A stretch of 64,000 bases of DNA, taken from the NCBI GenBank assembly GCA_958370325.1, contig CATXJW010000002.1, positions 27,482-91,481 of the forward strand, read 5' to 3'. This DNA is from an uncultured Collinsella sp. (lineage in GTDB: Bacteria > Actinomycetota > Coriobacteriia > Coriobacteriales > Coriobacteriaceae). How positions within the stretch are numbered: position 1 is the stretch's first letter; the number at the start of each line of letters is the position of its first letter. Below, piece after piece: positions 34,327 through 41,597 of the stretch. The notes under the pieces were generated by a model. The model was not told the origin of the DNA, did no database searches, and was given only the letters and a program-made list of their open reading frames with translations. The translations under genes were made by a program, and so were the position numbers.

Positions 34327-34758
34327 TTACTGGATGCGAGTTCGGCAGTAGGGGCAGACCTTCCAGTGCGCATCGAGCGGGCGATGGCAGCTGGGGCAGA
34401 CGTTGCGAACCTGGGTATCGCACACCGGGCAGACGACGAAGTCCTTCTCGATGGGCGCGCCGCACTGCGGGCAGGTGCCGTACTGGGCAAGCTGGCGCTC
34501 GCGCAGGGCCATGTCCAGCTCCTGCTCCTCGCGGTCGGAGGCGTAGGAGTGCGGACGCAGGACCAGGTAGGCGATGAAGCCCACAAACGGGATGAGGGCG
34601 ATGATGCCCCATGCCACGTAGGCGCTGGCGCCGCGGCGGCGAGCGTCGATGAACACATAGACGACCGACAGCACATACAGGGCGATGATAAAGCCAACAA
34701 AGGCATAGACGACGCCCATAAGCTGCGGCGACATGAGCTCGGAGATGTACTTGGACAT
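34327..34758 (-). CDS. Membrane protein with C-terminal double zinc ribbon
   Basis: The start at 34758 (MSKYISELMS) has GAAAGG 8 nt upstream; the ORF is open 15 codons earlier. The 143 residues contain two membrane helices (~11-35 and ~45-68, PLDc_N-like ALIPFVGFIAYLVLRP). A basic or acidic linker follows, and then two zinc-ribbon modules with CPQCG, CPVC, CPSC and CPYC pairs. Such small proteins are common in Actinobacteria and their role is unknown. It stands alone, with hairpins on both sides. Confidence 0.8.
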   Translation of the reverse strand: MSKYISELMSPQLMGVVYAFVGFIIALYVLSVVYVFIDARRRGASAYVAWGIIALIPFVGFIAYLVLRPHSYASDREEQELDMALRERQLAQYGTCPQCGAPIEKDFVVCPVCDTQVRNVCPSCHRPLDAHWKVCPYCRTRIQ

Positions 34759-34858
34759 TACGGATACCTTTCGGGATATTAACAGTCCGGTCAAGTTTAC
34801 CACGGGGTTTGTTTATAAGGGACCACGGCTGGGTACGGGGCTGGCGCGGACACAAACA

Positions 34859-35074
34859 TCTCAATCTGTAACAGGTGGAGGCGAAATCCGGGTCTAGATG
34901 TTACAGAACGAGACACAGGGGTCCCTCCCCGACTTCAATCTCGATCTGTAACATCTTGGGCCCCAAAACCCCTCTTACTGTTACAGATCGAGACATTCAA
35001 AATCCGCCGGAAGGTTTGTCTTGATCTGTAACATCTGGAACCCAAATCCTCGTCTAACTGTTACAGATCGAGAC
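34859..35074. repeat. Three tandem hairpin units with an exact 80-bp period
   Basis: Units begin at 34859, 34939 and 35019. Each is ~55 nt: a TCTCGATCTGTAACA-like 15-mer, a variable ~25-nt loop, then its complement TGTTACAGATCGAGA. Stems of units 2 and 3 are nearly perfect and unit 1 has two changes. Spacers of ~25 nt are unrelated. They fill the gap between the zinc-ribbon gene and the FAD operon and look like a REP-type element family rather than terminators. Confidence 0.85.
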
Positions 35075-35211
35075 GAACGGTTGCCGTGGCTGTCGGCAGA
35101 CGAGGCCAACATCCGTGCCGGGTCTCCCCTCGCCTGCCGTTGGCGGGTGTTGCGGGGCTGTTCGCCGCATTGCCGCCGCGCTGGGAGCGTGCAGACCGTA
35201 GGATAGTCTTA

Positions 35212-35226
35212 TTGACAGCCTGTCAA
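35212..35226. promoter_or_regulatory. Palindromic operator candidate before the FAD oxidoreductase operon
   Basis: TTGACAG-C-CTGTCAA is a perfect 7+1+7 palindrome 17 nt upstream of the GTG start at 35244. Its position near the expected promoter suggests repressor control of the operon. Confidence 0.4.
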
Positions 35227-35243
35227 CTCGTCTGGGAGGCACT

Positions 35244-36698
35244 GTGACAGAAACGTTTGATATCGCGATTGTCGGCGCGGGCATCACCGGATGCGCCATC
35301 GCGCGGCAGCTCGCGCGCTATGACCTGTCCATTTGCGTGGTCGAGGCGGCTAACGATATTGCGCTGGGCGCGTCCAAGGCCAACGGCGGCCTGGTGCACG
35401 CCGGCTACGATCCGACACCGGGCACGGTTAAGGCGCAGGTCAACGCCCGCGGCTGCGAGTTGTACGGTACGTGGGCGCAGGAGCTGGGCTTTCTGTTCTG
35501 CCGCACTGGGTCGATGGTGCTGGGGTTTAACGACGAAGACCGCGCACAGCTGGAGAAGCTGCGCAGCAACGGCCTGGCGAACGGCGTGCCCGAGCTGTCG
35601 ATTATCGGCCCCGAGCGCATCCACGAGCTGGAGCCGCGCGCGAGTGCCGATGCAACGTGCGCGTTGTGGTGCCCCTCCACTGGCTTTGTCGATCCGTTTG
35701 AGGTTGCCATCGCCGCACTGGAGAACGCCGTGGCCAACGGGGTGACGTTTATGCGCTCCGCACCGGTGGAAGCGATTGAAGTAGCGGGCTCGGGCGACGA
35801 CGCGCGCTTTTCGCTGGCGACGCCCGCTGGCAACGTGCGCTGCCGTTACCTGATCAACGCCGCGGGCAACGGCGCCGCCGACATCTCGCATATGGCGGGC
35901 GCCGAGGAGTTCCAGATGCTCTGGCGTCAGGGCAACATCGTGGTACTGGACAAGGAGCCGCGCACGCTCATGCCGCTCTACCCCGTACCCACGCCGGTGT
36001 CCAAGGGCGTTATCGTGACAGGCACTGTGCATGGCAACACCGTGATCACCGCCACGGCTGCCGTGCGCGAGCCGGGCGACACGCAGACCTATGCGAGCGA
36101 TATGAACGCGCTGCTGACCGGCGCGCGCAAACTGGTGCCCGATCTGGATACGCGCCGCGTGGTGCGCGCATTTGCCGGCGGGCGTCCGGTCATTCAGGGT
36201 ACGAACGACTTCTTTATTGGACAGTCGGCCGTGGTGCCGGGGCTTTTCCAGGCGGCGGGCATTCAGTCGCCGGGCGTGGCAAGCGCGCCGGCCATTGCCG
36301 AGCGCATGGAGCTTGTGATGCGTGAGGCGGGCGTGGAACTGCACGAGCGGGCGGACTGGAACCCAATTCGCCGAGCGCCGGACGACTTTGACCGCGCACC
36401 GCTGGCGCGCAAGGAGGAGCTGATCGAGTCCGATCCCGCGTGGGGACAGATTGTCTGCCGCTGCGAGACGGTGCCCGAGGCCGAGATTGTGGCCGCGATT
36501 CGGCGCCGCCCGGGCGCGGTTTCGGTCGAAGGCGTCAAGCGCCGCTGCCGTGCCGGCATGGGTCGGTGCCAGAGTGGCTTTTGCCAAAGCCGTGTGGTGG
36601 CGATCCTTGCCCGAGAGCTGGGCTGTGACCCCAGCGAAGTACTGTTGGAGGATGCCGGTTCTTGGCTGGTTGAGGGACCGCTGAAGGGGGCGCGCTAG
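35244..36698 (+). CDS. FAD-dependent glycerol-3-phosphate-dehydrogenase-type oxidoreductase (GlpA-like)
   Basis: The GTG start has GGGAGG just upstream. The 484-residue protein has an N-terminal FAD site (DIAIVGAGITGCAIARQLA) and a DAO-type core (ASKANGGLVHAGYD, SPGVASAPAIAERM). A C-terminal BFD-like [2Fe-2S] domain has the Cys pattern VCRCE...CRAGMGRCQSGFC. GlpA and LhgO-type enzymes share this layout. With the next two genes it forms a GlpA-like, NADH-oxidase-like, DUF1667 set common in anaerobes. The substrate is probably glycerol-3-phosphate or another hydroxy acid; the sequence cannot decide. Confidence 0.82.
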   Translation: MTETFDIAIVGAGITGCAIARQLARYDLSICVVEAANDIALGASKANGGLVHAGYDPTPGTVKAQVNARGCELYGTWAQELGFLFCRTGSMVLGFNDEDRAQLEKLRSNGLANGVPELSIIGPERIHELEPRASADATCALWCPSTGFVDPFEVAIAALENAVANGVTFMRSAPVEAIEVAGSGDDARFSLATPAGNVRCRYLINAAGNGAADISHMAGAEEFQMLWRQGNIVVLDKEPRTLMPLYPVPTPVSKGVIVTGTVHGNTVITATAAVREPGDTQTYASDMNALLTGARKLVPDLDTRRVVRAFAGGRPVIQGTNDFFIGQSAVVPGLFQAAGIQSPGVASAPAIAERMELVMREAGVELHERADWNPIRRAPDDFDRAPLARKEELIESDPAWGQIVCRCETVPEAEIVAAIRRRPGAVSVEGVKRRCRAGMGRCQSGFCQSRVVAILARELGCDPSEVLLEDAGSWLVEGPLKGAR

Positions 36699-36699
36699 G

Positions 36700-38046
36700 A
36701 TGGCGGAATTCAAATCGAGCGCGATTGATTGCGGCGTCGTAGAAGCCGTACAAGCGCAAGCCTTCGACGTGGTCGTTGTCGGCGGCGGACCTGCCGGTAT
36801 GGCGGCCGCGCTGGCCGCTCATAAGGCCGACGCGCGCGTGGCCATCGTGGAGCGCGAGCAGCACCTGGGCGGCATCCTCCGCCAGTGCATCCACCCCGGC
36901 TTTGGCCTTTCGCACTTTAAACAGGAGCTCACCGGTCCCGAGTACGCGCAGCGCTTTATCGACCAGGTGCACGCAACCGACATTGCGCTGTTCCTCAACA
37001 GCATGGTGCTTGGGATTGATTCAGACGAGTCTGCAGAAGACACCGCGGTCCATACCGTCACGCTCATGAGCCCCGCCGGAATGCTGCAGCTCACCGGACG
37101 CGCGGTCGTCCTTGCCATGGGTTGCCGTGAGCGCACCCGCAGCGAGATCAAGATCCCCGGCAGTCGTCCCGCCGGCGTTTTCACGGCGGGCCTGGCGCAG
37201 CGATACATCAATATCGAAAACCTCAAGCCCGGCTCGCGCGCCGTCATTTTAGGTTCGGGCGATATCGGGCTGATCATGGCACGTCGCTGCACGCTCGAGG
37301 GGATTTCCGTCGAGGGCGTGTACGAGCTTATGCCGTACGCCAACGGTCTGCGCCGCAACGTAAAGAACTGCCTGGACGACTTTGGCATTCCGTTGCACCT
37401 GTCCACCACGGTGACGCGCGTGATCGGGCACGACCGAGTGGAGGCCGTCGAGGTAAGCCAGGTCGACGAGCGCTTGGCGCCCATTCCGGGGACCGAGCGC
37501 GTTGTTCCGTGTGACACACTGCTACTTTCGGTGGGCTTGATTCCCGAGAATGAGCTTTCGGTTGCTGCGGGCGTGGAGCTTGACCCGCGCACGCGCGGCG
37601 CCGTGGTGGACCAGAGTCTGCAGACGGGCGTGCCGGGCATCTTTGCCTGCGGCAACGTGCTGCACGTGCACGACCTGGCAGACAATGTGACGACTGAGTC
37701 CGAGAGGGCTGGCGCTGCTGCAGCGGCGTACGCGCTGGGAACCGGCGCGGGCGTCGTTCCGGACTGCGAGCTCACCGTCTCCCCTGCCGGCATTGCGGGA
37801 TACGCGCTGCCGGGACGCATTACGGCTGTGACGCTCACCAAGCTTAACTTCCGCGTGCGCCGACCAGTCGATGCCGCCCGCGTGCGCATTCTTGCTGGCG
37901 GCGTGGAGCTGTTTGCAGGCAAGGTCCGCCCGTTTAAACCGAGTGTAATGGAAAGCTTCCCACTGCCGGCAAAGGTGCTTCAGCAGGCGCTCGACATGGG
38001 TGCCAGCGAGCTTATTCTGTCCGTCGACCCCGTTGAGGAGGCGTAA
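36700..38046 (+). CDS. FAD/NAD(P)-binding oxidoreductase
   Basis: This 448-residue pyridine-nucleotide-disulfide-type flavoprotein starts 1 nt after the previous stop. It has FDVVVVGGGPAGMAAALAA for FAD, LGGILRQCIHPGFGL, and CRERTRSEIKIPGSRPAG. A second dinucleotide fold has AVILGSGDIGLIMARR, and a late block reads GIFACGNVLHVHDLADN. The IL-RQC-H-GFG block marks the family that pairs with the GlpA-like protein and DUF1667. It would pass electrons between NAD(P)H and its Fe-S partner. Confidence 0.85.
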   Translation: MAEFKSSAIDCGVVEAVQAQAFDVVVVGGGPAGMAAALAAHKADARVAIVEREQHLGGILRQCIHPGFGLSHFKQELTGPEYAQRFIDQVHATDIALFLNSMVLGIDSDESAEDTAVHTVTLMSPAGMLQLTGRAVVLAMGCRERTRSEIKIPGSRPAGVFTAGLAQRYINIENLKPGSRAVILGSGDIGLIMARRCTLEGISVEGVYELMPYANGLRRNVKNCLDDFGIPLHLSTTVTRVIGHDRVEAVEVSQVDERLAPIPGTERVVPCDTLLLSVGLIPENELSVAAGVELDPRTRGAVVDQSLQTGVPGIFACGNVLHVHDLADNVTTESERAGAAAAAYALGTGAGVVPDCELTVSPAGIAGYALPGRITAVTLTKLNFRVRRPVDAARVRILAGGVELFAGKVRPFKPSVMESFPLPAKVLQQALDMGASELILSVDPVEEA

Positions 38047-38050
38047 GACC

Positions 38051-38443
38051 ATGAGCACGAATGTGACCGAGACATTGCAGTTCAACTGCACCACCTGCCC
38101 GTCCGAGTGCCTCCTGACCGTGGAGGTGGAGCTCGACGCCAATGGCGCCGTGGTGAAAGTGCGCTCCGTAACCGGCAACAACTGCCCACGCGGCGATAAG
38201 TTCGCACATCAGGAGCTCACCTGCCCCATGCGCGTGCTCACGACGACCGTGGCCGTCTCCGGCGGCGACGAAGCACTGCTCCCCGTGCGCACGGCCGAAG
38301 CCATCCCGCTGGCACTCCACGCCCAAGCCATGGACCTCATCCGAGGTCTAGTCGTCAACGCCCCCATCCGCGTGGGCGACGTCGTGCTGAAGGACCTCCT
38401 CAACACCAATATCAACCTAATCGCCAGCATGGACATCGAGTAG
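38051..38443 (+). CDS. DUF1667 protein, third subunit of the FAD/Fe-S operon
   Basis: The start at 38051 (MSTNVTETLQF) has AGGAGGCG immediately upstream; the longer open frame overlaps the previous gene. The 130-residue protein has CTTCPSECLLTVEVE near the N-terminus, NNCPRGDKFAHQELTCPMRVLTTTV, and VVLKDLLNTNINLIAS. The four Cys (C-x2-C, C, C) suit a small iron-sulfur or zinc site. It is nearly always linked to the two flavoproteins upstream, so it is likely a subunit of that enzyme. Confidence 0.85.
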   Translation: MSTNVTETLQFNCTTCPSECLLTVEVELDANGAVVKVRSVTGNNCPRGDKFAHQELTCPMRVLTTTVAVSGGDEALLPVRTAEAIPLALHAQAMDLIRGLVVNAPIRVGDVVLKDLLNTNINLIASMDIE

Positions 38444-38568
38444 CTAAATTGGGACGGGGCTCTTTTAGCTGCTTTTGCAAGGAGTGTCCCCAGGTGCCGG
38501 CATAAAAGGAACGTCCCTATGTTCCAGGCTTGGGATACCATGGTGGCAGCCTAGCGAAAGGATGTTTC

Positions 38569-39657
38569 ATGGCACATGTCGATGACCAGCGTGTGGCACG
38601 CGTGCTCAATGCGCTCGAGGCTCAGCACCCCGGCGCGCAGCTGCTCGTAAACGACCCGTGGTCGATCTATTACCTGACCGGCTTTTATGCCGATATGTTC
38701 GAGCGTTTTTGCGGCGTGCTGCTCGCGCGCAATGCCGAGCCGGTAATCCTAGTCAACGCCCTGCACCAGCTGCCGGAATACGACAATGCCCGCGTTGCCT
38801 ACCACACCGATACCGATATCGTGACCGATGCCATCGCGCGCGAGGTCGATCCGATCAAGCCGCTTGGCATCGATACCGTCATGCGCTCCGGCTTTTTGAT
38901 GCCGCTTATGGAGCGCCACGCCGCCAGTGAGTTTTTCCTGGGCGATTTTGCCGTCACCGCCGCGCGCACCCACAAGGATGCAACCGAGCAGGAGCTTATG
39001 CGCATGTCCTCGACCGCCAACGACGCCGTGATGGCCGACGCGATCAAACTCGTCCACGAGGGCGTAACGGAACGCGAAATTGCCGACCAGATGCTCGGCC
39101 TGTATCGCAAGCACGGCTGCGAGGGCTTTAGCTTTCCGCCGATCGTGAGCTTTGGCGCCAACGCCGGCGACCCGCATCACGAACCCGACGATACCGTGCT
39201 CAAGCATGGCGACGTGGTGCTGTTCGACATTGGCGGACGCCGTCGCAACTACTGCTCGGACATGACACGCACGTTCTTTTGGGACGAGCCGGACGAGGAG
39301 ACCGTGCGTATCTACGATATCGTGCGCCGTGCCAACGAGGCCGCCGAGGCGCTCATCGCGCCGGGCGTTCGCATGTGCGACTTGGACCGCGCCGCACGCG
39401 ATGTGATCGAGGACGCAGGCTATGGCAAATACTTTACACATCGCCTGGGCCACTCGATTGGTCTGCAGGACCACGAGCCGGGCGACGTCTCGCTCGTCAA
39501 CGAGCAGGTCGTAAAGCCAGGCATGACGTTCTCAATCGAACCGGGCATCTACCTCCCCGGCCGCACCGGTGTCCGCATCGAGGACCTTGCTCTGGTGACC
39601 GAGAACGGCGTCGAGATCCTCAACGCCTACCCCCACGATCCGGTCCGCTTAGACTAG
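38569..39657 (+). CDS. pepP: Xaa-Pro aminopeptidase/dipeptidase (M24B)
   Basis: The start at 38569 (MAHVDDQRVAR) has AAAGGA upstream. The 362-residue protein has an N-terminal creatinase-like domain and the pita-bread metallopeptidase domain. Metal ligands are visible: VLFDIGGRRRNYCSDMTRTF (two Asp), HRLGHSIGLQDHE (His), TFSIEPGIY (Glu) and VRIEDLALV (Glu). It releases N-terminal residues before proline. It could equally be named PepQ. A terminator follows at 39735. Confidence 0.88.
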   Translation: MAHVDDQRVARVLNALEAQHPGAQLLVNDPWSIYYLTGFYADMFERFCGVLLARNAEPVILVNALHQLPEYDNARVAYHTDTDIVTDAIAREVDPIKPLGIDTVMRSGFLMPLMERHAASEFFLGDFAVTAARTHKDATEQELMRMSSTANDAVMADAIKLVHEGVTEREIADQMLGLYRKHGCEGFSFPPIVSFGANAGDPHHEPDDTVLKHGDVVLFDIGGRRRNYCSDMTRTFFWDEPDEETVRIYDIVRRANEAAEALIAPGVRMCDLDRAARDVIEDAGYGKYFTHRLGHSIGLQDHEPGDVSLVNEQVVKPGMTFSIEPGIYLPGRTGVRIEDLALVTENGVEILNAYPHDPVRLD

Positions 39658-39666
39658 CCAATGTGC

Positions 39667-39685
39667 CAAAGGGACAGCCCCTTTG
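39667..39685. repeat. Short palindrome after pepP
   Basis: CAAAGGG and CCCTTTG flank ACAGC. It resembles the GGGACAG-type spacers seen elsewhere in this window (near 38500 and 53760). Confidence 0.4.
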
Positions 39686-39715
39686 TCACCTTCCGATTAG
39701 CTGCGCCACAAATAC

Positions 39716-39853
39716 GGCCTATCTACTACGTTTAACCCGCATGGGTCGACCATGCGGGTCTTTTTTGGAAATCAGCAAGCCGTCTACCTGCGATTTTCAT
39801 TTTGCGATTCTCGGTGTGGTCTGGGGTATTCGCTAAAACGTAGTAGATAGGCC
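39716..39853. repeat. Inverted repeat with 18-bp arms enclosing the pepP terminator
   Basis: GGCCTATCTACTACGTTT (39716-39733) recurs as its complement at 39836-39853, with ~100 nt between. The enclosed DNA holds the terminator 39735-39766 and no gene. Confidence 0.75.
39735..39766 (+). terminator. Rho-independent terminator of pepP
   Basis: ACCCGCATGG and CCATGCGGGT form a perfect stem around GTCGA, followed by CTTTTTT. Confidence 0.9.
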
Positions 39854-39926
39854 CATTTCGTGGCAAGCGAGTCAACTCGGGGCGCAGGGCAGCCAAAATA
39901 GCCCTGTCCCAAATTGACTGCTTTTG

Positions 39927-39993
39927 AGTTGCGGTGATATACGGACTGTTTGAGGCTTCTGGCTTGTAAAACAGTCCGTATTTCACCGCAACT
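39927..39993. repeat. Inverted repeat with 25-bp arms before the folC 3' end
   Basis: Arms 39927-39951 and 39969-39993 match at 24 of 25 positions around a 17-nt loop. They lie 15 nt beyond the folC stop, so the hairpin may shape the 3' end of that mRNA, although it has no U-tract. Confidence 0.75.
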
Positions 39994-40007
39994 GATGAGG
40001 GAATGGG

Positions 40008-41366
40008 TTAACGGAGCAGCCCCGCTACTTCGCCGGCTAGGGTGATGGTGCCGGCGGCAACGAAGGACTCGCCCGCGGTATCGAAGGCGGCGAGGGCCTC
40101 GGACACGCTTGGGTATACGCCCGCGAGCTTATCGGAATCAACGAGGGCGGCGAGCTCCTCTGCCGGCAGGGCGCGATCGGAATCGGTCTGGGTCACGACT
40201 ACGCGCGGAAAGGCAGGGATCAATACGTCGACGATGCCCGCCACGTCCTTATCGGCCAGCGCGGCACACAGCAGCGTGGGACGGTTCTCCACGCACGGAT
40301 TGATCTCGTCCAGCGCGCTCACAAAGTTCTCGCAGCTCTGGGGGTTATGACAGGCGTCGATCAGCTTGAGCGGATCGGTCCCCAGCACATCAAATCGGCC
40401 CGGCGTGGGGCAGCCCATAAGCGACGCATCGAGCGCATCGTGGTCGAGCTCGCGACCCAGATACCCCTCGCAAAGCATAATCGCGCACGCGGCATTCTGT
40501 GGCTGATACGCCGGTTTAACCATGCTAGAGGTATAGATCGCACGCGGCGTGGTGCAGCTAAACTCAACCGTGTCGCCCACATGCGCCGGCACCTTAGTCG
40601 TGGCGTGGCTCACCACAAGCGGCACGATACTGCACTCGAGGCAACGGGCATCCATCACGCGCTGAACGCTCGCCTCGTGCGTACCCTCGCCCAAAACGAC
40701 CAAGCGCCCGGGTTTGATAACCGCAGCCTTCTCCCCCGCAATGGCCTCGAGCGTGTCGCCTAAAATACGTGTGTGATCGAGCCCAATGCCCGTAATGGCA
40801 ACGGCAACGGGATCGGTCGCACTCGTGGCGTCCCAACGCCCGCCCATGCCAACCTCGAGCACGGCAACATCCACCGCGGCCTCGGCAAACACTACAAGTG
40901 CAGCAGCCGTCAGCAGGTCAAACGGTGTGATGGAATAGGCACGCTCCCCCGCCGCCACACGACGAGCATTCACGCGATGTCCCGCCTCAACAGCAGCAGA
41001 AACACTACGGGCAAACGCCTCGTCGCTTACGACGCACCCATCGACCTCCATACGCTCGGGATAGCGCACCAGCTGCGGTGACGTATACAGCGCAGTCTTG
41101 AGCCCCTCGCCGCGAAGAATGGCAGCCGAAAAACGCGTGGTCGAAGTCTTGCCATTAGTACCGGCAACCTGAATGCAATCAAAGTACTCGTCCGGACGTC
41201 CCAACTCATCGAGCATATCGACAACCGTCTCAAGCAGAGGACCAGCATCCCCAGAAATCCGCCCCGTATCAGCAGCCAAAGCAACAGCCTCACCAAACGA
41301 AAGCAAATCAAACTCAAAAGGAACGGTATACAAGCCAGAACGCTTAGGCATTTTTAGAACCGCCAT
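40008..41366 (-). CDS. folC: Dihydrofolate synthase / folylpolyglutamate synthase
   Basis: This 452-residue ATP-dependent ligase adds glutamate to (dihydro)folates. It has the Mur-ligase P-loop IQVAGTNGKTSTTRF, the family block LEVGMGGRWDATSATDPVAVAITGIGLDHTRILG, EKAAVIKPG and the C-terminal DACHNPQSC. The length is normal. It follows valS in the same direction but is separated by a structured 231-nt spacer. Close alternative starts exist (ATG 41366 or the ATG five codons later). Confidence 0.93.
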   Translation of the reverse strand: MAVLKMPKRSGLYTVPFEFDLLSFGEAVALAADTGRISGDAGPLLETVVDMLDELGRPDEYFDCIQVAGTNGKTSTTRFSAAILRGEGLKTALYTSPQLVRYPERMEVDGCVVSDEAFARSVSAAVEAGHRVNARRVAAGERAYSITPFDLLTAAALVVFAEAAVDVAVLEVGMGGRWDATSATDPVAVAITGIGLDHTRILGDTLEAIAGEKAAVIKPGRLVVLGEGTHEASVQRVMDARCLECSIVPLVVSHATTKVPAHVGDTVEFSCTTPRAIYTSSMVKPAYQPQNAACAIMLCEGYLGRELDHDALDASLMGCPTPGRFDVLGTDPLKLIDACHNPQSCENFVSALDEINPCVENRPTLLCAALADKDVAGIVDVLIPAFPRVVVTQTDSDRALPAEELAALVDSDKLAGVYPSVSEALAAFDTAGESFVAAGTITLAGEVAGLLR

Positions 41367-41408
41367 TCATAGAAAAATAAAACAGTATAGGTTGAGGATA
41401 GTCAGCGA

Positions 41409-41507
41409 AAACGCCTCTGATGAGCCAAGGTGCCGTGAAATAAGGGCGCATAGGGCTTATGCCCATGCGCCCGAAGTTGAACGGCAGATTGGCCATCAGA
41501 GGCGTTT
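41409..41507. repeat. Long two-tier hairpin between valS and folC
   Basis: The outer arms AAACGCCTCTGATG (41409-41422) and 41494-41507 are exact complements. The inner arms GGGCGCATAGGGC (41444-41456) and GCCCATGCGCCC (41461-41472) also pair, and short CCGT/ACGG matches lie between. The ~100-nt structure sits about 40 nt upstream of the folC start. It could be a small RNA, an mRNA leader structure or a dispersed palindromic element. Confidence 0.6.
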
Positions 41508-41522
41508 GCAGCGTCGAGTCAG

Positions 41523-41544
41523 CCGCCGTTCGTTAGAACGGCGG
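41523..41544 (-). terminator. Possible hairpin terminator after valS
   Basis: CCGCCGTTC and GAACGGCGG pair around GTTA, 54 nt beyond the valS stop. No T-run follows, so termination activity is uncertain. Confidence 0.35.
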
Positions 41545-41597
41545 AATAGGTGTCCGCAGTAGCGAGCAAAGCGTCGGGACGCGCCCCCGAGTAAACC

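Noticed and set aside
32223..34577. 784-codon plus-strand frame opposite thrS
   Set aside because: It is antisense to thrS and made of Val/Leu/Gly/His runs. The promoter-like TATAAT at 32182 would run into a terminator before reaching it.
34859..35074. Regularly spaced repeats resembling a CRISPR array
   Set aside because: Each unit is itself a long hairpin, there are only three units, and no cas genes are present. The 25-nt spacers and 55-nt repeats do not match CRISPR proportions.
38456..38530. Imperfect palindrome between DUF1667 and pepP
   Set aside because: It has several mismatches and no T-run; noted only as similar in flavour to the GGGACAG-type spacers elsewhere.
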